A program made the translations under genes and the position numbers. From Lentzea tibetensis (GTDB taxonomy: Bacteria; Actinomycetota; Actinomycetes; Mycobacteriales; Pseudonocardiaceae): 64,000 nucleotides of DNA. Positions 1 to 11,515 of the stretch are shown piece by piece; position 1 is the stretch's first letter; every line of letters begins with the position of its first letter. The notes under the pieces are model-generated. The model did no database searches and had not been told where the DNA came from. It worked only from the letters and a program-made list of their open reading frames with translations. The stretch lies in assembly GCF_007845675.1 (NCBI RefSeq), contig NZ_VOBR01000009.1, positions 1-64,000 on the forward strand, read 5' to 3'.

Positions 1-1
1 T

Positions 2-64
2 GCCACATCGAAAAGCCCCTGTCAAGGCAGCTTTTCCGCCTTGACAGGGGCTTTTCGATGTGGC
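2..64. terminator. Perfect 27-bp inverted repeat, bidirectional terminator
   Basis: Arms 2-28 and 38-64 are perfectly complementary and enclose a 9-nt loop. The inner part reads as a GC-rich stem flanked by A4 and T4 runs, so it can end transcription on both strands. It lies 50 bp past the stop of the minus-strand LytR_C gene and would terminate it. The outermost 8 bp of the right arm (57-64, GATGTGGC) also belong to a dispersed element found again near 40.7 kb. Confidence 0.85.
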
Positions 65-97
65 GACCGTGAGGTGATCAGCGAGACCCTCCCCGCC
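57..97. repeat. Dispersed loop/arm element, copy 1
   Basis: Positions 57-82 match the 26-nt loop of the hairpin at 40673-40728, and 83-97 match its right arm (GAGACCCTCCCCGCC). In this copy the matching left arm is missing; the unrelated palindrome at 2-64 takes its place and shares 57-64. This is an intergenic repeat with no coding potential. Confidence 0.8.
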
Positions 98-113
98 CCA
101 CCACGCAAACGCC

Positions 114-710
114 CTACTTGTTGGTCCCAGACCCCTTGTAGTCGTTGGTCACTATCAAGATCACACCGGCAGCGGCGTGATTGATCCCGTCGAACCGGGG
201 CTCGACCCGAGCCTTCAGCGCATCGCCGAGTGCCCGTGCCGACGCTTCCTCGTCCGTCCCCGGCCGGAAGTACACGGTGGTGGTGGGGATCTGCCCCTGC
301 GAGTAGTTCCCGGTCTCCGACACCTCCCACCCTGCGCGCTTCACGTCGTCGGACGCGCGGGCGGCCAGGCCGGTGATGGTGCTGTTGTTGTAGACGCGCA
401 CCGCCACCTTGGTGACCTGCGCGGGTGGGTTCGACGCGGGTGGCGTGGAGGTGGTCGCCGGTGTGGCGGTGGTGGTGGGTGGCGTCGTCGTGGTGGCCGG
501 GGGCTGCGACGACGGCTGCTCCGACGCGGAGGCGGACGCCGAGGCCGGCGGTGCCGTCGACGACTGAGCGGCGGGTGGTGGTGTGTCGGACGAGCCGCCG
601 CTGAACAGCGACACGACGCCGATCACCAAGGCGACGGCGGCGACACCCAGAAGGGCGAACCCGGCGGCCTTGGCCGGGCGGGATGCGGGAGCTGTGTCCG
701 GCGAGCTCAC
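114..710 (-). CDS. LytR C-terminal domain protein
   Basis: A 198-residue membrane-anchored protein. It has a short cytoplasmic N-terminus, one transmembrane segment (about residues 15-37), a long Ser/Thr/Pro/Ala-rich extracytoplasmic linker (about 40-105) and a C-terminal LytR_C-type domain with the pattern [13 protein letters not shown]...V...GW.V. The family is found in actinobacterial envelope proteins and as the tail of LCP cell-wall ligases, so a cell-surface role is inferred. The GTG start at 710 overlaps the stop of the upstream DUF3263 gene by 4 bp, which implies translational coupling. An in-frame extension upstream gives only Arg/Pro-rich shadow sequence and is rejected. Confidence 0.85.
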   Translation of the reverse strand: MSSPDTAPASRPAKAAGFALLGVAAVALVIGVVSLFSGGSSDTPPPAAQSSTAPPASASASASEQPSSQPPATTTTPPTTTATPATTSTPPASNPPAQVTKVAVRVYNNSTITGLAARASDDVKRAGWEVSETGNYSQGQIPTTTVYFRPGTDEEASARALGDALKARVEPRFDGINHAAAGVILIVTNDYKGSGTNK

Positions 711-982
711 TCGGCACTCCTGGAACGCGCGCGGACCTGGGCGCGGGTGCCTCGGACACCGCGCAGGCGTTTGACGAGCAGGGGTTCGGCCGCGACCGCG
801 GCTTCCTTCTCGATCAGGGTGTTGAGCAGCTGGTAGTACCGGACGGCGGACATGTCGAACAGTTCCCTGATGGCCTGTTCCTTGGCACCCGCGTACTTCC
901 ACCACTGGCGTTCGAACGCCAGCATCGTCAGTTCCCGGCTGGTCAACCCGTCAGCCGGAGCGAGCGCCTCTGCGGCTTCCAT
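707..982 (-). CDS. DUF3263 domain protein
   Basis: A 91-residue protein with the DUF3263 pattern: [28 protein letters not shown] followed by S.VRYYQLLN. This small actinobacterial family is typically found beside a LytR_C protein and peptide deformylase, as here, and its role is unknown. The length and helix pattern resemble a DNA-binding fold, which is only an inference. ATG at 982 is preferred to GTG at 1003 because AAGGAG lies 5 nt upstream of it. It is divergent from def and overlaps the LytR_C start. Confidence 0.85.
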   Translation of the reverse strand: MEAAEALAPADGLTSRELTMLAFERQWWKYAGAKEQAIRELFDMSAVRYYQLLNTLIEKEAAVAAEPLLVKRLRGVRGTRAQVRARSRSAE

Positions 983-1032
983 CTGGCTCCTTGCGGTAAC
1001 CACACGCCTGTCATTCGTGCGGGGTGCATTAC

Positions 1033-1042
1033 ATCACGTGAT
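1033..1042. promoter_or_regulatory. Palindrome in def/DUF3263 divergent region
   Basis: ATCACGTGAT is a perfect 10-bp palindrome in the 114-bp gap between the divergent DUF3263 and def genes. Position and symmetry fit an operator. No cognate regulator is identified and chance is possible. Confidence 0.3.
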
Positions 1043-1096
1043 CGTTCCAACCTACCGCTCGACACCGACAGTTTCGGGTCGCTTAAGGTCTGGCCC

Positions 1097-1684
1097 ATGG
1101 CAGTGCACCGGATCCGGATCGCGGGCGATCCTGTTCTCCACAACCCGACCCGCCCGGTCGAGACCTTCGACGACGAGCTGCGCGCCCTGATCGAAGACAT
1201 GTTCGAGACGATGGCGGCGGCCGAGGGCGTCGGGCTCGCGGCGAACCAGATCGGCATCGACCTGCGGGTCTTCGTCTACGACTGCCCGGACGACGAGGGC
1301 ACCCAGTTCCGCGGGGTCGTGTGCAACCCGGTGCTGGAGACGTCCGAGGTCCCGGAGAGCATGCCGGACCCCGAGGACGACTTCGAAGGCTGCCTGTCGG
1401 TGCCCGGCGAGGCGTTCCCCACGGGCCGCGCCACGTGGGCGAAGGTCACCGGGCTCGACGGCGACGGCAAGCCCGTCGAGGTCGAGGGCACCGGGTTCTT
1501 CGCGCGCTGCCTGCAGCACGAGACGGACCACCTCAACGGCCTGCTCTACCTGGACCGGCTCATCGGCCGCAACAAGCGCGACGCCAAGCGCATGATCAAG
1601 GCCAACGAGTGGGGTGTCCCCGGCCTGTCCTGGGACCCGTCCGAGGAGATGCCGGCGGAGTTGCTCGACGAGGACGACGACTAA
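1097..1684 (+). CDS. def: Peptide deformylase
   Basis: A 195-residue deformylase that removes the N-formyl group from nascent proteins in the cytoplasm. All three family motifs are present: [10 protein letters not shown] (about 44-53), EGCLSVPG with the metal ligand Cys99, and QHETDHLNG with His141 and His145 flanking the catalytic Glu142. The acidic tail (LLDEDDD) is common in actinobacterial versions. ATG at 1097 begins the canonical [14 protein letters not shown] start. Reading further upstream would cross the divergent promoter region and the DUF3263 gene. Confidence 0.97.
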   Translation: MAVHRIRIAGDPVLHNPTRPVETFDDELRALIEDMFETMAAAEGVGLAANQIGIDLRVFVYDCPDDEGTQFRGVVCNPVLETSEVPESMPDPEDDFEGCLSVPGEAFPTGRATWAKVTGLDGDGKPVEVEGTGFFARCLQHETDHLNGLLYLDRLIGRNKRDAKRMIKANEWGVPGLSWDPSEEMPAELLDEDDD

Positions 1685-1718
1685 AACCCGGTTGCCCCCA
1701 CCAGCCACCATTCAAGGC

Positions 1719-2315
1719 ATGGTGGACAACCTGGCCGCGCTGATCGCGGCGTCGTTCCTGATCGCACTGTCGCCCGGCCCCGGTACGGCGCTGGTCCTGC
1801 GACAGTCGGTGCACGGACGCCGCAGCGCGCTGGCCACGGTCATCGGCATGGAGGTCGGCGTCGCCTGCTGGGCGGTCGCGGCCGCGCTGGGACTGTCCGT
1901 CCTGCTCACGGCGTCGGAGTTCGCCTACCACGCGCTGCGCATCGGCGGCGCGCTGTTCCTGATCTACCTGGGCGTCAAGGCGCTGCTCAGCAAGGATCAC
2001 GGGTTGGAGGCGGCGCCGACGAACAAGGCGTTCCGGTCGGGCCTGATCGTGAACCTGGCCAACCCGAAGCTGGGCGTGTTCGCGATCTCGTTCCTACCGC
2101 AGTTCGTGCCCGCCGGGAGCACCGGCAAAGGGGTTCTCCTGCTGTTCGCCGCCGTCTGGGTGCTCGTCGACACCGCCTGGTACCTGGTCGTCGTCGCCGT
2201 GCTGCACCGCGTCCGCGCCCTGCTGAGCCGCTCGCGCGTCCGCCTTGCGCTGGAGAAGATCTCGGGTGGCGTGCTGCTGGCGCTCGGAGTCCGGCTCGTA
2301 CTCGACCCGCGTTGA
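1719..2315 (+). CDS. LysE family translocator
   Basis: A 198-residue membrane protein of the LysE/RhtB amino-acid exporter family. It starts with the SFLIALSPGPGTALVLRQS motif and continues through several hydrophobic helices, including the NLANPKLGVFAISFLPQF motif at about residues 108-126. The substrate cannot be told from sequence; amino acids or small metabolites are known for the family. The gene begins 34 bp after def and may be co-transcribed. Its last 222 bp lie antisense to the reading frame of the zinc-ribbon gene on the other strand. Confidence 0.9.
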   Translation: MVDNLAALIAASFLIALSPGPGTALVLRQSVHGRRSALATVIGMEVGVACWAVAAALGLSVLLTASEFAYHALRIGGALFLIYLGVKALLSKDHGLEAAPTNKAFRSGLIVNLANPKLGVFAISFLPQFVPAGSTGKGVLLLFAAVWVLVDTAWYLVVVAVLHRVRALLSRSRVRLALEKISGGVLLALGVRLVLDPR

Positions 2316-2951
2316 GATCGGGTTGCCCCTGCGCCAGAACAGCTCGGGCAACCCGGCCAGCTCCTCGAGGTCCGTGCACGCCGCCAGCGCGGGATAGCCG
2401 CCGCCGAGCACGTGTGCGCGGATCCGGTCCAGGTGGTGCGGTTCGACGGCGTGCCCGGCCACGAGGAACGGCAGCAGCAGGCGCCACGTCTGCACGACCG
2501 TCGCCCGCCTGCGGTGCGGTGCGCGCATCGCCGCGCGGGCGACGCGCAGCAGGTGTTCGTTGCCGTCCATCGTGTGCGGATGCGCCGTGTGGTCCCACGA
2601 CCACCTGCGTTCCTCAGTGACGGCGCAGCGCACGCACTCGACCGGCCCGGTGCCGAGCTCGGCACCGCAGCGGGAGCACGCGAGCAGCGTCATGGCCCAG
2701 TCGACGCAGGTCCACGGGTACTTGCCGACGTCGGCGCCGACCACGAGCTCGGCCAGCTCGCGGTCCGCGAGCTGCTCGGCGGTCCGCAGGACCTCCCAGT
2801 CCGCCAACCAGAACTGGTCGAGCAGCTCCGCGCAATATCGGCAGTCGGGGTAGCCGCGACCAGCCAGTTCACCGCACGAAGGGCACGCCGAGACCACGGC
2901 TGGACGTTCTCCGCGTCGCGCGCCGGGTGGATACGGCTGGTGATCAGCCAC
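2094..2951 (-). CDS. Zinc-ribbon hypothetical protein
   Basis: A protein of about 285 residues with two Cys pairs near the N-terminus (CPSC...CRYC, about 22-45) and two more (CSRC...CVRC, about 91-109), a double zinc-ribbon arrangement, followed by a helical region. No function is recognised. GTG at 2951 gives the start VADHQPYPPG; an ATG at 3026 is also in frame but would enter the thiC promoter region. Past about residue 212 the frame runs 222 bp antisense through lysE, and this low-complexity tail has no recognisable fold. Either the genes truly overlap or the natural stop was lost. Confidence 0.6.
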   Translation of the reverse strand: MADHQPYPPGARRGERPAVVSACPSCGELAGRGYPDCRYCAELLDQFWLADWEVLRTAEQLADRELAELVVGADVGKYPWTCVDWAMTLLACSRCGAELGTGPVECVRCAVTEERRWSWDHTAHPHTMDGNEHLLRVARAAMRAPHRRRATVVQTWRLLLPFLVAGHAVEPHHLDRIRAHVLGGGYPALAACTDLEELAGLPELFWRRGNPISTRVEYEPDSERQQHATRDLLQRKADARAAQQGADAVQHGDDDQVPGGVDEHPDGGEQQENPFAGAPGGHELR

Positions 2952-2980
2952 GCGCAAGAGCGTAGGCCCAAACCGCCCCC

Positions 2981-3010
2981 TTGGCAGCCACGCCGCGCCC
3001 TGACTATGGT
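2981..3010 (+). promoter_or_regulatory. Likely thiC promoter
   Basis: TTGGCA (2981-2986) and TATGGT (3005-3010) are separated by 18 bp and sit about 20 bp upstream of the TPP aptamer. They fit a housekeeping-type promoter for the thiCD transcript. This is a pattern match only. Confidence 0.45.
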
Positions 3011-3028
3011 CGGGCGGACAACTCAAAA

Positions 3029-5583
<2,555 letters not shown>

Positions 5584-5587
<4 letters not shown>

Positions 5588-5694
5588 ACGGGCCGTTCAC
5601 GGATCGGGTTCGCCCGGAACCGGCCTCGGGCCACCGGAATTGTCAGTGGCAGCTGGGAGAATGAAATCAGGGGACCCCCTGGCGGGGACGCCTG
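5584..5694. repeat. Dispersed intergenic repeat, copy A
   Basis: The repeat begins with the palindrome GTGAACGGGCCGTTCAC (5584-5600). After a variable spacer it continues with a conserved block of about 58 bp (5637-5694) that contains AGCTGGGAGAATGAAATCAG and a GGGGACCCCCT palindrome. The same two parts occur at 14587-14678. It is noncoding. The first palindrome supplies the thiD stop codon. Confidence 0.85.
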
Positions 5695-5736
5695 CGCAGC
5701 TGCGGCTGCCTGTGAGCTGGTGTGACCGCGGCTGTC

Positions 5737-5802
5737 TGCGGTCAGTCGCGGCCGCCTACCCTCTTGGCGCCGGTGAGGGGCCGGTGTCTCCGATGTGGAG
5801 GC
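5737..5802 (+). pseudogene. Diverged remnant of a second thiD 3' end
   Basis: In frame this segment reads RSVAAAYPLGAGEGPVSPMWRL, differing from the thiD C-terminus at 2 of 22 residues. Of 10 changed codons, 8 are synonymous, so the copy diverged while still under protein-level selection, in another thiD allele or paralogue. It has no gene body in front of it. Copy A of the dispersed repeat lies between the two thiD ends, as if an insertion or recombination replaced the 3' end of the gene. Confidence 0.7.
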
Positions 5803-5820
5803 TCGACGGGTGGGGGACCG

Positions 5821-6543
5821 ATGGGCTCGGACGCCGAGTTGTTCCTGTTCGAGCACGGCCGGTACCTCGACGAGGTCGTGCCCGCGTTGACCGAGCTGAC
5901 GAGCACCGGCGAGATCCGGCCGTGGCTCACCGAGCTGATCGAGGCCGTGCCCGCGGACCCCGATGACGACTTCACCTGGCGCGACGAATGGGTCGGCGAG
6001 CTGCTCCCCCACATCCGGGAGCACCCCGGAGCACTCGCACGGCACTGGACGGAGTGCGGCGCGCAGCCGAGCTGCGACGTCGACTCGTGGATCCTCAACC
6101 TGTTCGAGGAGCTGGTCGAAGCCGCGGTCACGTCGCGCTGCCTCGGCGAGCACCGGTTCGTCGGCCGGACGATGTCCACGCTGCGCTATCGGCAGGCTTT
6201 GGCGGACATGAGAGTCGCCGACGACGACCCGATCCGGGGCCTGCTGAGCTCACTGGCGTCACGGGGCCGGGCGATCGGCCACCGGCCGGTCGGTGGCACC
6301 GAGGGCATCCACGGTTGGTTGTCGCCCGAGGAGACCGCCGACCTCGCTGATCGTCTCGGCCGGCTGCCGGTGGACGCCGCGGCGGATGAGCTCGCCCGGT
6401 GGGGCCTTCCCCGCGTGCGCGCCACGGCCGTCACGGCCGCCGAGAACGGCTCGGGCCTGTTGTGGGGCAACGACGTGTTCGTCGAGGAGCATCAGCTGCC
6501 GGAGGAGCGCAGGGCGTTGCCGATGGGCAGCCTCGACAGGTAG
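5821..6543 (+). CDS. Hypothetical protein
   Basis: A 240-residue acidic protein with no transmembrane segment and no motif I recognise. Recurrent features are Trp/Glu-rich helices (FTWRDEWVGELLPHIREH) and a C-terminal LSPEETADLADRLGRLP segment. ATG at 5821 follows a G-rich stretch (GGGTGGGGGACCG), and earlier in-frame codons would translate the thiD remnant region. Its 3' end overlaps the convergent TetR gene by 52 bp. The role is unknown. Confidence 0.7.
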   Translation: MGSDAELFLFEHGRYLDEVVPALTELTSTGEIRPWLTELIEAVPADPDDDFTWRDEWVGELLPHIREHPGALARHWTECGAQPSCDVDSWILNLFEELVEAAVTSRCLGEHRFVGRTMSTLRYRQALADMRVADDDPIRGLLSSLASRGRAIGHRPVGGTEGIHGWLSPEETADLADRLGRLPVDAAADELARWGLPRVRATAVTAAENGSGLLWGNDVFVEEHQLPEERRALPMGSLDR

Positions 6544-7031
6544 CCCTCGTACATGGCCCGGAGATCGGTGGTCTCCGGGTCGAGCAGCCACACCGTCAGC
6601 GCGCCTTCGAGGAACGCGATCAGCTCCACCGCGCCCGCATCACCCAGGTGCGCCGCGAAGTGCTTGCGCAGCAACCGGTTGCGCGTGCGGAACCGGTCCC
6701 GCACCTCCGAGGAGACCGCCAGGTGCTCAGCCTGCAGCACGGTGTGCAGCGTCGCGAGTCCCTTGTGCGCCATCGTGTACTCGGCGTCGTCGAGCAGCGC
6801 CTGGACGAGGTCCTTCGACCTCACACGGGCCGCGGCACGCGTGTCGAACTCGTCGAGCACCGCGTTGAGCAGGTTCTCCTTGGAGCCGAAGTGGTGGATC
6901 ACCGCGGACAGCGTGACCCCGGCCGCCTTCGCGATGGCCGCGACGCCCGTTCCCGCGTACCCGTTGCGCCCGAACAGCTCGATCGCGGCGTCGACGATCC
7001 CGCGGCGTCGCTCGACGCCGCGCTGCTGCAC
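6492..7031 (-). CDS. TetR family regulator
   Basis: A 179-residue regulator with an N-terminal TetR helix-turn-helix (GIVDAAIELFGRNGYAGTGVAAIAKAAGVTLSAVIHHFGSKENLL read in order) and a helical ligand-binding C-domain. GTG at 7031 is chosen because AAGGGG lies 5 nt upstream on the minus strand; ATG at 7091 is an alternative, but it overlaps the start of the divergent SRPBCC gene. Divergent arrangement suggests it controls itself and that gene. The ligand is unknown. Confidence 0.85.
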   Translation of the reverse strand: MQQRGVERRRGIVDAAIELFGRNGYAGTGVAAIAKAAGVTLSAVIHHFGSKENLLNAVLDEFDTRAAARVRSKDLVQALLDDAEYTMAHKGLATLHTVLQAEHLAVSSEVRDRFRTRNRLLRKHFAAHLGDAGAVELIAFLEGALTVWLLDPETTDLRAMYEGYLSRLPIGNALRSSGS

Positions 7032-7089
7032 CTGCCCCTTGATCCCGACGATGAAAAGAACTTTACCCAGCCCATTAGACTGAACAACC

Positions 7090-7509
7090 ATGCAGGAAAA
7101 TGAGGTCAAGACGGAGATCGTCATCGCGGCCGCGCCGGATGACGTGTGGCGGGTGCTGGTGGACTTCGCGGCCTACGCGGAGTGGAACCCGGTCATGGAG
7201 TACCTGGCGGTGTCCGGCACGAAGACCAAGGTCAGGGCGGCCAAGGGCACGCCTGCCGAGCGGGACTTCGACGGCGAGATCACGTCGATGGAGCCGCACG
7301 TGCTGAGGTCGCAGGGCGGTGATCCGGCGCTGTTCTTCGGCAGGCACCGCTGGGAGCTGCACGAGCACGGGTCCGGCACGCGTCTCGTGAACGCGGAGTC
7401 GTTCAGCGGCCCGATGGTGCAGGCCGTGCTCGACCAGACCCGTGACGTGCTCGTCGCCGAGTTCGACGCCTTCAACGCGGCGCTGAAGGCGCGTGCCGAG
7501 TCACTTTGA
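7090..7509 (+). CDS. SRPBCC domain protein
   Basis: A 139-residue START-like (SRPBCC/polyketide-cyclase superfamily) protein. The N-terminal strand-helix pattern EIVIAAAPDDVWRVLVDFAAYAEWNPV is typical, followed by antiparallel strands and a long C-terminal helix. Such small proteins bind hydrophobic ligands in a deep cavity. No Shine-Dalgarno sequence is seen; TAGACT at 7076-7081, 8 bp before ATG, suggests a leaderless transcript. It is divergent from the TetR gene, its probable regulator. Its 3' end overlaps the MarR gene by 9 bp. Confidence 0.85.
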   Translation: MQENEVKTEIVIAAAPDDVWRVLVDFAAYAEWNPVMEYLAVSGTKTKVRAAKGTPAERDFDGEITSMEPHVLRSQGGDPALFFGRHRWELHEHGSGTRLVNAESFSGPMVQAVLDQTRDVLVAEFDAFNAALKARAESL

Positions 7510-7944
7510 CTCTTCGCCGACCAGGGTCTCGAGCGCGTCCAGCGCGCTGCACAGCGCGGACTGGTGTTCCGGCGACAGCTGTTCGATGCGGCGCTGCAGC
7601 TCGCGCACCCGCGCGGACCGCACGCCGGACACCATCGTCTCGCCTTCGGGCGTGGGCGTGGCGAGCCACGCGCGACCGTCCTGCGGGTCCGGCTCGCGAC
7701 GGACGTAGCCGGCCTCGACGAGCGCGGCGACGATCCGGGAGAGCGTCGGCGGGGCGACGCCCTCCTTGGTCGCGAGGTCGCCGAGCCGCATGGGGCCGCA
7801 GCGGGCGAGCGTGGCCAGCGCGGAGACCGCGCCGGGGCCGAGTCCAGGGGATCCGGTGCGGCGCAGCAACCGGGCCAGCCTGCCGATCGCCAGGTACAGA
7901 CGCGCCGTCGCGTCCTCGACCTCGGCGTCAATGGGGGCCGTCAC
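7501..7944 (-). CDS. MarR family regulator
   Basis: A 147-residue MarR winged-helix protein. The core reads MRLGDLATKEGVAPPTLSRIVAALVEAGYVRREPDPQDGRAWLA, with recognition helix and wing (DPQDGRA) clear. GTG at 7944 is preferred because AGGAGG lies about 9 nt upstream. It is convergent with the SRPBCC gene and lies upstream of, but separate from, the thiOSG unit. Ligand and targets are not evident; the thi genes already have a riboswitch. Confidence 0.88.
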   Translation of the reverse strand: MTAPIDAEVEDATARLYLAIGRLARLLRRTGSPGLGPGAVSALATLARCGPMRLGDLATKEGVAPPTLSRIVAALVEAGYVRREPDPQDGRAWLATPTPEGETMVSGVRSARVRELQRRIEQLSPEHQSALCSALDALETLVGEESK

Positions 7945-8034
7945 GGCAAGCGTCCTCCTGTGTTGGTTGCCCGCGCTCCGCGAGGGCAGCGAGGCCCGCA
8001 GGGACCTCACGTTCATTCAGTAGAAGGAGACAGG

Positions 8035-8988
<954 letters not shown>

Positions 8989-8992
<4 letters not shown>

Positions 8993-9975
8993 GGTTTCCC
9001 TCCTCTGAGCAGCGCGAGCACCCGCTGCGCCGTGATCGGTGCGAGCAGCAGGCCGTTGCGGTGGTGGCCGGTCGCGGCGATGACGCCCGGTTCGAGCCAG
9101 TCGATGACGGGCACGTTGTCCGGGCTGCCCGCGCGGAACCCGACGTCGCACGACGTCAGCGCGTACTCGGCGATCCCTGGCAGCACGACTTCCGCGTCCC
9201 GCAACAGGTCCCGCACGCCGGCGACGGTCACGTCGGCGTCGAAACCCGCCTCGTACTGGGTCGCGCCGAGCACCAGCCCGCCCGCACGCGGCACCAGGTA
9301 CACCGGCCGTCCCTCGACGTGCGCGCGGATCGTCCGCGTCGGCGGCGGCAGCGCGCCCGGACGTGCGGACAGCCGGAGGATCTCGCCCTTCACCGGGCGG
9401 ATCACGTCGCGCAGCGCGGGGTGCAGCGAGCCGCTCCACGCCCCCGCCGCGATGACCGTCACATCGGCATCCACAGTGGACTCGAACCGCACACCCGCTG
9501 TGACGCAAGCACTCCGCAGCGCGTCCAGCAGCACGACGTTGTCCACCGCGAGGTCACCGGTCAGCAGCCCGCCGCGCACCGCGGGTCCCAGCGTCGGCTC
9601 GAGGCGGCGGATCTCGCGCGACGTCAGGCGTTCCGCGCGTTCGCGGAGGTACACGGCCAGTTTGTCCAGCACCTCGAGGTCGGCGCGATCGGTGGCGACG
9701 GCGAGCGTTCCGTTCTCCAGCAACGGAACGCCCAGTTCGGCGGCGAACGAAGGCCACATCTCCAGCGAGCGGACACCGAGGTCGAGCACGACCTCCTCGC
9801 CGGGCCACGCCTCGGTGACGGGCGCCAGCATGCCGCCCGCGACGCGCGAACCGGCGTGCGGCGAACCGTTGTCGGACACGGAGACGGAGAACCCGGCGCG
9901 CGCGGCGAACCAGGCCGCGGACAGGCCGATGACACCGCCGCCCAGGACGGACACTTCCACGGTCAAGGCATTCAC
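8989..9975 (-). CDS. thiO: Glycine oxidase ThiO
   Basis: A 328-residue FAD-dependent oxidase that makes dehydroglycine for thiazole formation, the aerobic route. The N-terminal dinucleotide-binding motif is VLGGGVIGLSAAWFAARAG, and GHHRNGLLLAP near the C-terminus is the conserved flavin contact. It begins about 2 bp downstream of the TPP aptamer on the minus strand and is coupled to thiS by a 4-bp overlap. Confidence 0.95.
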
Positions 9976-9976
9976 G

Positions 9977-10070
9977 CTCCCTGCGCCGGCATGACCCGGA
10001 TCAGGTTCGACGGTCGGAGCGAACCACGCTCCCTCTCAGCCCGGTTTTCTCCAGGCTCCCGTGCGGACCA
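9977..10070 (-). ncRNA. TPP riboswitch for thiOSG
   Basis: On the minus strand the leader reads GGGCTGAGAGGGAGCG (10043-10028) and then GAACCTGATCCGGGTCATGC with GCGCAGGGAGCGTG (10000-9975), the standard TPP aptamer halves. The thiO start follows at once, so repression is probably by blocking translation initiation. It is the second TPP switch in the window. Confidence 0.95.
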
Positions 10071-10077
10071 GATCCCA

Positions 10078-10092
10078 CCGTAACGGTTACGG
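10078..10092. promoter_or_regulatory. Palindromic divergent thiE/thiO promoter
   Basis: CCGTAACGGTTACGG is a palindrome about its central base. It contains TACGGT facing each way: on the plus strand 7 bp before the thiE GTG, on the minus strand about 7 bp before the start of the thiO riboswitch. Both match the -10 form TAnnnT, so the two promoters would share one site. This is an inference from sequence. Confidence 0.45.
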
Positions 10093-10099
10093 TGCGACC

Positions 10100-10747
10100 G
10101 TGCCAGGACTCGACGGAAACCTGATCAGGCAACGGCTCGCCGACGCGAAGCTCTACCTCTGCACGCCCAACCGGCCCGACCTCGCGGAGTTCGTCGACGC
10201 CGCGCTCGCGGGCGGCGTGGACGTCGTGCAGTTGCGCGACAAGGGACTCGAGGCGCGGCAGGAGATCGCGGCGCTCGAGAAGATCGCGGGCGTCTGCGAG
10301 GACCACGGCGCGCTGCTCGCGGTGAACGACCGCGCGGACGTCGCGTACGCGGTCAAGGCCGACGTGCTGCACCTCGGCCAGGACGACCTGCCGGTCGCCA
10401 TCGCCCGCCACGTCGTCGGCGACGAGATGGTCATCGGCCGCTCCACGCACGACGTCGAGCAGATGCGCGCGGCGTCCACCCAGCACGGCGCGGACTACTT
10501 CTGCACCGGCCCGTGCTGGCCGACGCCGACGAAGCCGGGCCGTCCCGCGCCCGGACTGGACCTCGTGCGGGCGACCAAAGGCTGCATCCGGCCGTGGTTC
10601 GCGATCGGCGGCATCGACCACGGCAACATCGGCCAGGTCATCGAGGCGGGCGCGACCCGCGTCGTCGTGGTGCGCGCCATCACCGAGGCCGATGACCCGA
10701 AGGCCGCGGCAGAGTTGTTGAAATTTGAACTAAACCGCGTACGCTAG
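10100..10747 (+). CDS. thiE: Thiamine phosphate synthase ThiE
   Basis: A 215-residue TIM-barrel enzyme joining HMP-PP and thiazole phosphate to thiamine phosphate. Conserved blocks are [34 protein letters not shown] and [19 protein letters not shown] at 10100 has no Shine-Dalgarno sequence and lies 7 bp behind a -10-like TACGGT, so translation is probably leaderless. It has no riboswitch of its own, unlike the other two thi units. Confidence 0.95.
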   Translation: MPGLDGNLIRQRLADAKLYLCTPNRPDLAEFVDAALAGGVDVVQLRDKGLEARQEIAALEKIAGVCEDHGALLAVNDRADVAYAVKADVLHLGQDDLPVAIARHVVGDEMVIGRSTHDVEQMRAASTQHGADYFCTGPCWPTPTKPGRPAPGLDLVRATKGCIRPWFAIGGIDHGNIGQVIEAGATRVVVVRAITEADDPKAAAELLKFELNRVR

Positions 10748-10752
10748 ATGAC

Positions 10753-11511
10753 GTGACACCTGTGCTGTACCTGAGCCACGGGGCTCCCCCGCTGGCTGAC
10801 GATCCGACGTGGACCAAGGAGCTCAACGACTGGTCCAGTGCTCTCCAGCGCCCGGAGGCCGTGCTCATGGTCTCCGCGCACTGGGAGGAGGCGCCGACGA
10901 CACTCGGCGCGACCACCACCGTGCCGCTGACCTACGACTTCTGGGGCTTCCCCGAGCGGTACTACCAGGTCACCTACCCGGCGCCCGGCGCACCGGAGCT
11001 GGCCGCAGACGTGCGCAAGCTGCTCGGCGGCCACGTGTCGCAGGACGAGGCGCGCGGGCTCGACCACGGCGCCTACGTGCCGCTGAAGGAGATGTTCCCG
11101 GACGCGGACGTGCCGGTGCTCCAGATGTCGATGCCGACGCTGGACCCGCGCGAGCTGCACGAGATCGGCCGCAAGCTGGCACCGTTGCGCGACCAGGGCG
11201 TGCTGATCATCGGCAGCGGCTTCATGACGCACAACCTGAGCTGCGTGAACTTCGCGGCGGGCCCGGACTACGCCCCGCCGTCGTGGTCCGCCGAGTTCGA
11301 CGACTGGGCGCACCGCGCGCTGGCCGCGGGCGACGTGGACTCGTTGCTGGACTTCCAGACCAAGGCACCGGCGGCCGGGATCGCGCACCCGCGGACCGAG
11401 CACTTCGCGCCGCTGTTCGTCGCGCTGGGCGCTGCAGCGGACGAGAAAGCCCGTACCAGCGTTGAAGGCTTCTGGTACGGGCTCTCGAAACGATCTGTTC
11501 AGTTCAGCTGA
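10753..11511 (+). CDS. DODA-type class III extradiol dioxygenase
   Basis: A 252-residue protein of the YgiD/4,5-DOPA dioxygenase family. The metal and catalytic histidines are visible: His9 (SHGAPP), His43 (SAHWEE), His105 (LDHGAY) and His160 (MTHNL). The family opens catechol rings, but the natural substrate of bacterial members is usually unknown. It starts 5 bp after thiE and is likely co-transcribed. The stop is only 4 bp from the stop of the convergent protease, so the hairpin inside its last codons probably serves as terminator. Confidence 0.88.
   Translation: MTPVLYLSHGAPPLADDPTWTKELNDWSSALQRPEAVLMVSAHWEEAPTTLGATTTVPLTYDFWGFPERYYQVTYPAPGAPELAADVRKLLGGHVSQDEARGLDHGAYVPLKEMFPDADVPVLQMSMPTLDPRELHEIGRKLAPLRDQGVLIIGSGFMTHNLSCVNFAAGPDYAPPSWSAEFDDWAHRALAAGDVDSLLDFQTKAPAAGIAHPRTEHFAPLFVALGAAADEKARTSVEGFWYGLSKRSVQFS
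11448..11483. terminator. Hairpin inside the dioxygenase 3' coding end
   Basis: AGCCCGTACCAG (11448-11459) and CTGGTACGGGCT (11472-11483) form a perfect 12-bp stem with a 12-nt loop. The two convergent genes are separated by only 4 bp, so a terminator would have to sit in coding sequence. Confidence 0.6.
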
Positions 11512-11515
11512 GCGG

